Assembly (NCBI GenBank): GCA_947447955.1 | Contig: CANFLS010000002.1 | Coordinates: 135,072 to 199,071 of the forward strand | Reading direction: 5' to 3' | DNA: 64,000 nt | DNA from: Flavobacteriales bacterium | Lineage (GTDB): Bacteria; Bacteroidota; Bacteroidia; NS11-12g; UBA955 | Shown: piece by piece, positions 8,662 to 15,722 of the stretch | How positions within the stretch are numbered: the first letter of the stretch is position 1 | How the letters are laid out: each line of letters opens with the position of its first letter | Position numbers and translations under genes: made by a program | Notes under the pieces: model-generated | The model's input: the letters and a program-made list of their open reading frames with translations, nothing else | Database searches by the model: none | Told to the model about the DNA's origin: nothing

Positions 8662-9711
8662 TTATTTTCTGCGGAACAATTCAAAACAAGCCAAGAAAAT
8701 AGACGTTGCTATAAATGTTCCTATCAATGAAATAATAATGATAAAGGTTCTTTTAGGCCAAGCTTTGATTTCAGGCACAGTAGCAGACTCAACTGTGAAT
8801 TTGTGCGATAATGTTTCTCCAACGTCAACTTTACGTTTTTCGAACTGGGTAATCAAATCGCTCTCCTTTTCTTCCTCTAACTTAATTAATTCATTTAAGG
8901 CAATGTAATCACCACCACTTGCAACCAAAGTTTTTTGCTCTTCAAGTAATTTCTTCATTTCAGAAACTTTACCACTAGACTGCGCTTTGTAAATTTCCTC
9001 CGCTAAAGCCCTACTTTGCTCTTCGTAGTTCGTAACTCCTTGCTGACCTAATTTTCTCAACTCATCTTTGATGTTTTGAATTTTCCCTTGCTTGTCCTTT
9101 AATGCCCTCTCAACAATTTGTAAAGCAGGAGTAGCAACTTGGTTTTGAATTTCAGTGGTAATACTATCGTATAAGATTGCAATTCCATTGGCCAAATCAG
9201 CTGCCATTTTAGGATTCTCATCCAATACTAAAATTTCAATACTCAGGTAACGTGTTCTGTTAAAGCTAAAATTTTCTTTAATTTTATTATCAAGTGCATA
9301 TTGAGGAAATTGTTCTGTTTTAGGATCAATACCATAATGTTTCATCAGTTGGAAATTTCTAACCAAACGACCCAATAAAGTACCTGATTGTAAAACTTGC
9401 AACGCTTTTTCTGCTTCTATTTCTTCCCCAAATTCCAAAGGATCTGATTGACGCTGATTTAACTCAGTAAGCAATGCATTTGAAATTGAGTTGTTTTTGG
9501 TGGGATAAAAAATATGTCGTGCAGAATATTTAGGCTTTGTAATTGCAGGATGAGTAAGCACCACCGAAAAAACAATTGCACAAATTGCACTAATTATAAA
9601 TACTTTTCTCCACCGCCAAAAGAAATTTACTACACCAACTAAAGTAATTGGCTTAACTTCACTTTCATTAATTAAATTATTTTCAGAGCTGGATAGATTA
9701 TCTTGATTCAT
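8662..9711 (-). CDS. Wzz-type polysaccharide chain-length determinant protein
   Basis: A 349-aa inner-membrane protein with a TM segment after about residue 33 (VFIISAICAIVFSVVL), a long periplasmic region with coiled-coil character (ERALKDKQGKIQNIKDELRKL ... KKLLEEQKTLVAS), and a C-terminal TM segment (TFIIIISLIGTFIATSIFL). This two-TM topology with a helical periplasmic domain is characteristic of Wzz co-polymerases that set glycan chain length. There is no C-terminal tyrosine-kinase domain. It leads the operon wzz / ligase-like / ABC permease. A TATTTTTG -7 box lies 19 nt upstream. Confidence 0.87.
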   Translation of the reverse strand: MNQDNLSSSENNLINESEVKPITLVGVVNFFWRWRKVFIISAICAIVFSVVLTHPAITKPKYSARHIFYPTKNNSISNALLTELNQRQSDPLEFGEEIEAEKALQVLQSGTLLGRLVRNFQLMKHYGIDPKTEQFPQYALDNKIKENFSFNRTRYLSIEILVLDENPKMAADLANGIAILYDSITTEIQNQVATPALQIVERALKDKQGKIQNIKDELRKLGQQGVTNYEEQSRALAEEIYKAQSSGKVSEMKKLLEEQKTLVASGGDYIALNELIKLEEEKESDLITQFEKRKVDVGETLSHKFTVESATVPEIKAWPKRTFIIIISLIGTFIATSIFLACFELFRRK

Positions 9712-9730
9712 GTTTTTAATTATACGCTTT

Positions 9731-9738
9731 CAAAAATA
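9731..9738 (-). promoter_or_regulatory. Promoter -7 box of the wzz-led operon
   Basis: Minus-strand TATTTTTG matches TAnnTTTG, 19 nt before ATG 9711. It probably drives the three-gene operon down to 6183. Confidence 0.5.
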
Positions 9739-9810
9739 TCTAAACGAAACGATTATCTAATCTATTTCCTAAGAAATATTAAGATTATCCACAATTTTTT
9801 TTAGTTTTTA

Positions 9811-10473
9811 CTATAAATCGAAGAATTTGAGTGCCAAATCAATGGCTCTATCATCGGTTTTATTGAAATCTTCAGCCAAATATACCTGCTCAATTCTATA
9901 ATTTTGACGTTGAAAAGTTGCTACAATATTTTTTACCATGGTGGTATTTAATTTCAAATTCACCAAAAGTTCACCATCGCTCGTAACATTAACCATCATC
10001 CCTATAATTTTAGCTCCGTTCTCTTCTGTCCATCGGGCCAAAATTGAAGGTGCAAAATCTTTATCGCTTAATCGAAGTACAATTACGGCACCAATACCAC
10101 GATAAGTTAATGACTCTGTAATGAGTTTGTTAATTTGTTTTTGATCTACAACACCCACAAAATTGTCATCTTCATCAACCACAGTTAACACGCTTAATTC
10201 GTTGGCCGCCAAAATGGGAACGATTTCATAAATGTGTTGATTTTCGTTTACTTTTGGTGAAAAAGGATTAGACAAGATTACATCCTGCAACGACAAGTGT
10301 TTGTCTTGAACCGCATGCAATGACGATAATCGGGCATAATTGTAAAGCTTCTTTTTGTCAATAATTGGCAATTCAGCTACGCCTTGACTCACCATGAAAT
10401 CAATGGCTCCTTCAACGGAATCAGTAATTCTTAACCCATCTAAATGGTCGCTGATAAGTTCTTGCGCAATCAT
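9811..10473 (-). CDS. CBS-domain protein with C-terminal ACT-like region
   Basis: A 220-aa cytoplasmic protein with two CBS motifs in the N-terminal two thirds (GAIDFMVSQGVAELPIID; IVPILAANELSVLTVVDEDDNFVGVVD). The C-terminal third (AVIVLRLSDKDFAPSILARWTEENGAKIIGM) has the beta-alpha-beta pattern and spacing of an ACT-like domain. CBS pairs usually bind adenosyl nucleotides and regulate an attached or partner protein; no catalytic domain is visible. It lies 45 nt downstream of kdsC but has its own -7 box 7 nt before ATG, and an inverted repeat (10487-10505) overlaps that box. The regulated target is unknown. Confidence 0.8.
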   Translation of the reverse strand: MIAQELISDHLDGLRITDSVEGAIDFMVSQGVAELPIIDKKKLYNYARLSSLHAVQDKHLSLQDVILSNPFSPKVNENQHIYEIVPILAANELSVLTVVDEDDNFVGVVDQKQINKLITESLTYRGIGAVIVLRLSDKDFAPSILARWTEENGAKIIGMMVNVTSDGELLVNLKLNTTMVKNIVATFQRQNYRIEQVYLAEDFNKTDDRAIDLALKFFDL

Positions 10474-10480
10474 AATAACA

Positions 10481-10505
10481 CAAATATAGGGAATTAAAAT
10501 CCCTA
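10481..10505 (-). promoter_or_regulatory. CBS-protein promoter (TATATTTG) overlapped by an inverted repeat
   Basis: Minus-strand TATATTTG at 10488-10481 sits 7 nt before ATG 10473. A 6-bp inverted repeat TAGGGA-N7-TCCCTA at 10487-10505 overlaps the upstream edge of the box. It could be a weak operator or a weak kdsC terminator; it is short and AT-rich. Confidence 0.4.
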
Positions 10506-10518
10506 ATATTTTAAAAAT

Positions 10519-11040
10519 CTACCAAGAATGGGAATCTTCGTTAAACCATGTATTTTGAATTTTCATAGTGCGTTCAATGAGTTCACGAACACAAGCTTCT
10601 CCCCCATTTAATGGTGAAATATATTTGCAAACTTCTTTCACATCAACAGCTGCATCTTTGGGGCAACAACTTAATTCCACTTGTTTCAGCAAAGGAATAT
10701 CTGGCATGTCATCACCCATATATACAACATCGTTTGCTGTTAAATTGGTTTTGGTTAAAAAATCAGCAAAAGCAGCTTCCTTATGTTCTTGACCCAAATA
10801 AATATGCGAAATCCCAAGTCCCTCAAAACGCTTGCGCATTCCTTCTGATTTACCCCCGGAAATAATTGCAATTGCGTACCCTTGTTTTGCAGCATGTTGC
10901 AAGGCATAGCCATCTTTTATATTTACGCTACGCAACATTTGGCCCTCTTCGTTAACCAGAACATCACCTTGCGTTAAAACACCGTCAATATCAAAAGCAA
11001 ACGCCTTAATATTTTTGAATATGGGAATTAAATTTGTCAT
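10519..11040 (-). CDS. kdsC: 3-deoxy-D-manno-octulosonate 8-phosphate phosphatase (KdsC-type HAD)
   Basis: HAD-superfamily phosphatase that removes phosphate from KDO 8-phosphate before KDO is activated for lipopolysaccharide inner core. The 173-aa protein has no cap domain, as in KdsC. It has the nucleophile motif FDIDGVLT (D17, D19), motif II IISGGKS, and the motif III/IV region VVYMGDDMPDIPLL. The GGEACVRELIE C-terminus fits the KdsC tail that reaches into a neighbouring active site. Its ATG overlaps the globin stop codon (TAATG), so the two are translationally coupled. kdsA and kdsB are not in this window. Confidence 0.92.
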   Translation of the reverse strand: MTNLIPIFKNIKAFAFDIDGVLTQGDVLVNEEGQMLRSVNIKDGYALQHAAKQGYAIAIISGGKSEGMRKRFEGLGISHIYLGQEHKEAAFADFLTKTNLTANDVVYMGDDMPDIPLLKQVELSCCPKDAAVDVKEVCKYISPLNGGEACVRELIERTMKIQNTWFNEDSHSW

Positions 11041-11414
11041 TACTCTTCTTTCATATCTAATAAACCAAGTTTATACTGAAACATCATACCCAATTGATTT
11101 GCCTTATCAATCATTAAATTGGCTTTTTCACCGGCAAAATGCGTTGTTACCGCCATTTTTAGGCAATCTTGCCAAATTTCAAAATCCAAATTTTGTAAAC
11201 CTAGCTTTGAATGAACCCCATAGGCACTGCCTTGATAGGGATGATTGATTGCGTCAATGTCAAGGATAAACGTCCAAAATGTATAAATTCTTGGCAAATG
11301 CTCAGACAAATTCAAATGTTCAAAATGTTTTCTGGTTAAATCGTTTTCCAATAGTTTTTCATATTGGAAATCGACCACCTTCATTACATCTTCAAACGAT
11401 GAAATATCTGTCAT
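11040..11414 (-). CDS. Group III truncated hemoglobin
   Basis: A 124-aa heme protein of the truncated 2-over-2 globin fold, group III. The proximal histidine is H68 in AYGVHSKLGL, which aligns with the group III pattern G-x-P-x-x-x-H. HLPRIYTFWTFIL before it and the FEIW and HFAGEKANLMIDKANQL helices complete the family pattern. Group III globins are linked to oxygen, NO or peroxide chemistry, but their roles vary. It lies 9 nt after the deoxyhypusine-synthase-like gene and overlaps kdsC by 1 nt, so it is an operon member rather than a stress island gene. Confidence 0.9.
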   Translation of the reverse strand: MTDISSFEDVMKVVDFQYEKLLENDLTRKHFEHLNLSEHLPRIYTFWTFILDIDAINHPYQGSAYGVHSKLGLQNLDFEIWQDCLKMAVTTHFAGEKANLMIDKANQLGMMFQYKLGLLDMKEE

Positions 11415-11423
11415 ATAGGCTTA

Positions 11424-12395
11424 TTACCAACCCAATACCCAAGAAAAAATCAAAGGTGCTACAATGGTTGCATCACTTTCAACAATAAACTTAGGCGTGT
11501 CTATATCTAATTTACCCCAAGTTATTTTTTCATTAGGCACGGCACCAGAATAACTACCGTAACTCGTTGTACTGTCAGAAATTTGGCAGAAATAAGACCA
11601 AAAAGGAATGTTTTCCATTTCCATATCTTGATATAACATTGGCACTACACAAATTGGGAAATCACCGGCAATACCACCACCAATTTGGAAAAATCCAATT
11701 CCTTTTCCTTCACTATTTTTCACATACCAATCAGCCAACCAAGCCATATACTCAATACCACTCTTCATGGTAGATGCTTGAATTTGATTTTTAATTACAT
11801 AACTCGCAAAAATGTTACCCATGGTAGAATCTTCCCATCCTGGAACCACTATAGGTAAATTGCGCTCTGCTGCAGCCAACATCCAGCTGTCTTTTGGATC
11901 AATTTCGTAGTACTGCTCTAATTCGCCACTTAACAAAATTTGATACATATATTCATGAGGGAAATAACGCTCACCTTTATCTTCTGCACCTTTCCAAATT
12001 CCCCAAATATGTTTTTGTAATCTTCTGAAAGCTTCTTCTTCAGGGATACAAGTATCCGTTACACGGTTGTAATGATTTTCAAGTAAATCCCACTCATCTT
12101 GAGGACTTAAATCTCTATAGTTAGGAACACGTTTGTAATGCTTGTGCGCTACGAGGTTCATGATATCTTCTTCAAGGTTTGCACCTGTGCAAGAAATAAT
12201 GTCAATTTTACCCTGACGAATCATTTCAGCTAAGCTTTTACCTAATTCAGCGGTTGACATGGCTCCAGCCAAAGTAACCATCATTTTACCACCTTCAGTT
12301 AGGTGCGTTTCATAACCTTTAGCGGCATCAACCAATGCAGCAGCATTGAAATGCAAATAATGTTTCTCGATAAATTGAGAGATAGGACCTTTCAT
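11424..12395 (-). CDS. Deoxyhypusine synthase family protein (possible homospermidine synthase-like enzyme)
   Basis: NAD-dependent aminobutyl-transferase family. The 323-aa product (from ATG 12395) keeps the Lys of the catalytic motif SWGK in eukaryotic deoxyhypusine synthase (here TWGKLDIDTPKF, K about 295), plus the NAD-binding segments CTGANLEEDIMNL and GWEDSTMGN. Bacteria lack eIF5A, so the natural acceptor is more likely a polyamine or unknown. That is inference. The track start at 12425 is rejected because the -7 box TATCTTTG lies inside its first codons and sits 5 nt before ATG 12395. It leads a run with the globin and kdsC. Confidence 0.88.
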   Translation of the reverse strand: MKGPISQFIEKHYLHFNAAALVDAAKGYETHLTEGGKMMVTLAGAMSTAELGKSLAEMIRQGKIDIISCTGANLEEDIMNLVAHKHYKRVPNYRDLSPQDEWDLLENHYNRVTDTCIPEEEAFRRLQKHIWGIWKGAEDKGERYFPHEYMYQILLSGELEQYYEIDPKDSWMLAAAERNLPIVVPGWEDSTMGNIFASYVIKNQIQASTMKSGIEYMAWLADWYVKNSEGKGIGFFQIGGGIAGDFPICVVPMLYQDMEMENIPFWSYFCQISDSTTSYGSYSGAVPNEKITWGKLDIDTPKFIVESDATIVAPLIFSWVLGW

Positions 12396-12400
12396 TGAGG

Positions 12401-12408
12401 CAAAGATA
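12401..12408 (-). promoter_or_regulatory. -7 box TATCTTTG of the DHS-like/globin/kdsC operon
   Basis: Minus-strand TATCTTTG, 5 nt before ATG 12395. It overlaps the ORF-track N-terminal extension and therefore decides the start. Confidence 0.65.
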
Positions 12409-12472
12409 CAATAAGCATTGCACACCTAAAAACGTTAATAAATTGGTAATGGAGTATTGTTTTTGAGGGACA

Positions 12473-13210
12473 TTATTCGCCCAACCACCATTTTCTCTTG
12501 AACACCTTCTTTTTAGGAATGTGATGCACCAATTTTTCTTGGATAAATCTCACTGCTTCATCTAAATCGTCAGTTACTAAAAATAGATTTTCATCCTCCG
12601 GCGAAATTGTATTTTGAAGATTCATAACATGAATTTGCTCTTTCAATTTTTCCCAATATTCAACTCCAACAATTACCACTGGAAACCAAGGCATTTTCTT
12701 GGTTTGAATGAGGGTTAATGCCTCAAACATTTCATCGAAAGTTCCAAATCCCCCAGGAAAAACAACAAAACCGAATGAATATTTAAAAAGCAGTACTTTT
12801 CGCACAAAGAAATATTTTATGTCAACCCAAACATCTAAATAAGGATTGTGTTTTTGTTCAAAAGGCAATTCAATATTCACACCTACGCTTTTGCCACCTG
12901 CTTCTTTAGCACCTTGGTTTGCGGCCATCATTATTCCAGGCCCACCACCAGTTAAAACAGTAAAACCAACTTTACTGACCATAGCTCCCATTTTTTTTGC
13001 TTGTTGGTAATAGGGATGACTTTCTTCAAAACGGGCAGAACCGAATATACTAATACAAGGACCAACGAAATGGAGTTTCCTGAAACCTTTAATAAATTCG
13101 AATAGTACTTTCACTGCAAATTTTAATTCAGTGAAACGGGTATGTGGTCCTTCCAACATCTTAATATCAGAAATACCAACCAATCGGGAATTGTGGTGTT
13201 TTTTGGGCAT
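12473..13210 (-). CDS. LOG family (TIGR00730) Rossmann-fold protein, putative nucleoside-monophosphate phosphoribohydrolase
   Basis: A 245-aa protein with the LOG signatures GGGPGIMMAANQGAKEAGG (about residues 84-102) and PGGFGTFDEMFEALTLIQ (about 151-168), where the PGGxGTxxE motif forms the active site of enzymes that split N6-modified AMP or other nucleotides into base and ribose 5-phosphate. GPCISIFGSARF opens the Rossmann fold. Its ATG immediately follows the U-tract of the ndk terminator, an unusual arrangement, and no TAnnTTTG box lies in the 45-nt gap. M18 is an alternative start. The physiological substrate is unknown. Confidence 0.87.
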   Translation of the reverse strand: MPKKHHNSRLVGISDIKMLEGPHTRFTELKFAVKVLFEFIKGFRKLHFVGPCISIFGSARFEESHPYYQQAKKMGAMVSKVGFTVLTGGGPGIMMAANQGAKEAGGKSVGVNIELPFEQKHNPYLDVWVDIKYFFVRKVLLFKYSFGFVVFPGGFGTFDEMFEALTLIQTKKMPWFPVVIVGVEYWEKLKEQIHVMNLQNTISPEDENLFLVTDDLDEAVRFIQEKLVHHIPKKKVFKRKWWLGE

Positions 13211-13236
13211 AAAAAAAGGGCCGAATTACGGCCCTT
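13211..13236 (-). terminator. ndk terminator abutting the LOG start codon
   Basis: Perfect 8-bp stem AAGGGCCG/CGGCCCTT with a 5-nt loop, then TTTTTTT and at once ATG of the LOG gene. It lies about 19 nt after the ndk stop. Confidence 0.88.
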
Positions 13237-13255
13237 CAATATTCGTTAAAAAGAA

Positions 13256-13675
13256 TTAGAATCTTTCGTTTTCAGCAAAGAAAAAGTTTCCTTCAATTGC
13301 AGCATTCTCATCGCTATCACTTCCGTGAATTGCATTTGCATCAATACTTTTTGCAAACAAATTGCGAATTGTACCCGCTTCAGCTTCAGAAGGATTAGTA
13401 GCGCCAATCACTTTTCTAAAATCTTCAACTGCATTGTCTTTTTCTAAGATTGCAGCATAAATAGGTCCGCTAATCATAAATTCAACCAAATCTTTGTAAA
13501 AAGGTCTTTCGCTATGAACAGCGTAAAACTCACCTGCTTTTTCAGCAGATAAATGCGTGTATTTCAAAGCAACTACTTTGTAGCCAGCTTGAATAATGTG
13601 ATCTAAAATTTTTCCTGCATGTCCGTTTGCAACAGCATCAGGCTTAATCATTGTAAAAGTACGGTTGGTTGTCAT
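13256..13675 (-). CDS. ndk: Nucleoside diphosphate kinase
   Basis: Transfers the gamma-phosphate from ATP to other NDPs through a phospho-histidine intermediate. The 139-aa length is standard. The active-site histidine is H117 in NAIHGSDS, and the N-terminal [10 protein letters not shown] is the family hallmark. It has a strong terminator downstream. I do not see a good TAnnTTTG box in the 45-nt gap to the upstream dehydrogenase-like gene, so it may be co-transcribed with it. Confidence 0.97.
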   Translation of the reverse strand: MTTNRTFTMIKPDAVANGHAGKILDHIIQAGYKVVALKYTHLSAEKAGEFYAVHSERPFYKDLVEFMISGPIYAAILEKDNAVEDFRKVIGATNPSEAEAGTIRNLFAKSIDANAIHGSDSDENAAIEGNFFFAENERF

Positions 13676-13720
13676 TTGATTTTGAAAATTCGGTGCAAAT
13701 TTCGTGATTTAAAAGGACAA

Positions 13721-14926
13721 TTATGCTATATAATCGGTTAAATAATAAAAGTTGTCGGTTAAATTTCCATTAACGCAAATTGTTGCCTTTTCAATTAATG
13801 CAGATTTATCAGCAAAAAGTGCGGGCAAAACATGTTGTAACATCAATTCTCCAAATTCTTCAGAAGCATCCTTTGGCAATTCATTAGGCAAATTTCCAAC
13901 TGCCATCACGTCAATACTGTTTTCTGTAAATGGCTTACAAGGTGTTTGATTTATTTTGTCCCACCCAATCACCGGATTTTGAATTGTTGTTGCATCATAA
14001 GTAATGGGAACAGAACCATCTACATCACAACTAATATCAGCAATTACTTGAATTTTAAAATCATCCCTACCCGTATCCTCCTTAGAAAATAATGCAGGTA
14101 GATCTTCGGTCCAAAAAATGCCATTCATCAAAATATCTGTAACCCTTGTAAATGAATCAAACGAACTTTGATATTCATTGTGGTGGTCGTAGAAATAGTG
14201 TGTATCCCAATTGGTTTTTTCAGGATGGCAATATAAATCAGGACTATTTAAATGAACAAAAACAGGTTGAGAATATTGAACACTTAAGAATTGTTGTGGG
14301 GTAACTTCTTTGATTCGCATGCTTCTCAGGAAGTCTAGAGCGCCTTGCGCTACCCTTCCGCCACCTGTCAATGCAATCTTTATTGGAGGAAGCTTTATGG
14401 CCAATGCATTTGATAAAATTTCAGAATAATCAATACTCTGCCAAGCAGGATTCAGATGAAACAAACCTGTTTTATTTCCGTATGTTAAAAATCCATTATA
14501 TGCGCCAACAATTCCAGCAAAACGGCCAAATCCAAGCACCCTTTGACCCGTTTCCCATTTCAAAACTTCGTAATCAATTAACCGAATTTGTTTTTTGATA
14601 ATTTCTTTCAACAACAATTGGTTATATGGTTGTTTTTTAATGGTATGCGAAAAGAATAAATATGTTTTTTGAGGGATAAGATATTCTTTGGGAACTTCTT
14701 TTATGCCCAACATAATATCGGCGGTTGAAACATCTGTTCGAACTTCTATTCCAACCTCTTCATAGGCTTCATCTGAAAAACATCGGGTTGCACAAGATTC
14801 AACCACAATTTGAACCATAGGAAATCTGTTTTTTAATGCAACACATTGAACTGGAGTGAGCGCCACACGGTTATCTGGTGGATTTTTTCGTTCTCTAATA
14901 AGCGCAATTAAAATTGGGTGTTGCAT
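13721..14926 (-). CDS. Saccharopine/alanine-dehydrogenase-like NAD(P)-dependent oxidoreductase
   Basis: A 401-aa protein of the AlaDh/PNT-N and saccharopine dehydrogenase (lysine-forming) type. The N-terminal IRERKNPPDNRVALTP has the conserved basic substrate-binding segment of this superfamily, with a catalytic-type lysine in GIKEVP. A nucleotide-binding loop IALTGGGRVAQGALDFL lies near residue 184. The region VIADISCDVDGSVP closely resembles the D-x-x-x-D-x-x-G-S catalytic segment of saccharopine dehydrogenases. The physiological substrate is not provable from sequence. Its start lies only 29 nt from the divergent SRAP start, with both -7 boxes in that gap. Confidence 0.82.
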   Translation of the reverse strand: MQHPILIALIRERKNPPDNRVALTPVQCVALKNRFPMVQIVVESCATRCFSDEAYEEVGIEVRTDVSTADIMLGIKEVPKEYLIPQKTYLFFSHTIKKQPYNQLLLKEIIKKQIRLIDYEVLKWETGQRVLGFGRFAGIVGAYNGFLTYGNKTGLFHLNPAWQSIDYSEILSNALAIKLPPIKIALTGGGRVAQGALDFLRSMRIKEVTPQQFLSVQYSQPVFVHLNSPDLYCHPEKTNWDTHYFYDHHNEYQSSFDSFTRVTDILMNGIFWTEDLPALFSKEDTGRDDFKIQVIADISCDVDGSVPITYDATTIQNPVIGWDKINQTPCKPFTENSIDVMAVGNLPNELPKDASEEFGELMLQHVLPALFADKSALIEKATICVNGNLTDNFYYLTDYIA

Positions 14927-14930
14927 TAGA

Positions 14931-14938
14931 CAAATGTA
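14931..14938 (-). promoter_or_regulatory. Minus-strand -7 box TACATTTG (dehydrogenase-like gene)
   Basis: TACATTTG matches TAnnTTTG, 4 nt before ATG 14926. It is separated by only 6 bp from the opposing SRAP -7 box. No clear -33 TTG. Confidence 0.55.
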
Positions 14939-14944
14939 AAAAAC

Positions 14945-14952
14945 TATCTTTG
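14945..14952 (+). promoter_or_regulatory. Plus-strand -7 box TATCTTTG (SRAP gene)
   Basis: TATCTTTG 3 nt before ATG 14956, predicting a leaderless mRNA. A TTG at 14921-14923, 21 bp upstream, is a fitting -33 element and overlaps the first codons of the divergent gene. Confidence 0.65.
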
Positions 14953-14955
14953 AAT

Positions 14956-15672
14956 ATGTGCTTTTCTTACGCTATTAATTTTTCACCGGAATCATTGAAA
15001 ACAAAATTTGGAATTAAAGATGTGACTTTGCCAACCCAAGGGTTCTTTTTTAGTGGTTTTGAACATCCAAGAATGCCAATACTCGGTTTAAATGAAAATG
15101 AATTCGAAGTAACGAATATGGAATGGGGACTAATACCAAATTGGGTAAAGTCGAAAGAGCAAGCCCTTGAACTTAGAAAAAATTCATTAAATGCACGTTC
15201 TGAAACTGCCTTTGAAAAGCCAATGTTTTACGGGGCTTGGGAGAGCCATCCGTGTATTGTTTTGGCAAGTGGTTTCTTTGAATGGAAACAAGTTAACAAA
15301 GAAAAAATCCCTCATTACATTTATGCTGCGAATGGCGAAATACTAACAATGGCGGGCATTTATGATATTTGGACCAACAACATCACCGGCGAAAATATCA
15401 AGAGCTTTTCAATTTTGACAACACACGCCAATCAAATGATGTCTGAAATTCACAATGTAAAACAAAGAATGCCAGTGATTATTGATCCAAATCATGCAAT
15501 ATCGTGGCTAAATTCAACGGCAACTGAAAGACTTGATTACTGCAAACCATGCAATGATGATTATTTAAGTGCGCATATTGTTTCTCAAAAACTCAGTAGT
15601 AATAAAATCTACCGCAATGAATCATGGGCCATAGAACCCGCGAAAATTGCAAATCAAACAACGCTTTTCTAA
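14956..15672 (+). CDS. SRAP family protein (YedK/HMCES-like abasic-site DNA-protein crosslinking)
   Basis: Covalently shields abasic sites in single-stranded DNA through a thiazolidine link to the N-terminal cysteine. The 238-aa product from ATG 14956 begins MCFSYA, so Cys2 becomes N-terminal after Met removal; this chemistry requires that start and excludes the track's upstream start at 14914. Other catalytic positions are E109 (SGFFEW) and H166 in IHNVKQRMPVI. NARSETA and WGLIPNW are further family motifs. It has its own promoter with a 3-nt gap and is followed by a lipoprotein gene that has a separate -7 box. Confidence 0.94.
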   Translation: MCFSYAINFSPESLKTKFGIKDVTLPTQGFFFSGFEHPRMPILGLNENEFEVTNMEWGLIPNWVKSKEQALELRKNSLNARSETAFEKPMFYGAWESHPCIVLASGFFEWKQVNKEKIPHYIYAANGEILTMAGIYDIWTNNITGENIKSFSILTTHANQMMSEIHNVKQRMPVIIDPNHAISWLNSTATERLDYCKPCNDDYLSAHIVSQKLSSNKIYRNESWAIEPAKIANQTTLF

Positions 15673-15704
15673 GAGTTAAAAAGATGAACACAAACAAAAA
15701 AGTG

Positions 15705-15712
15705 TACATTTG
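15705..15712 (+). promoter_or_regulatory. -7 box TACATTTG upstream of the lipoprotein gene
   Basis: TACATTTG matches TAnnTTTG, 10 nt before ATG 15723. It supports that start over upstream in-frame Met codons, which would give the signal peptide a long polar extension. Confidence 0.5.
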
Positions 15713-15722
15713 CAAATATTTT

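Noticed and set aside
8657-8908. Plus-strand 83-aa ORF opposite the Wzz gene
   Set aside because: Antisense shadow; starts on the 3-nt wzz/ligase junction and has no recognisable motif.
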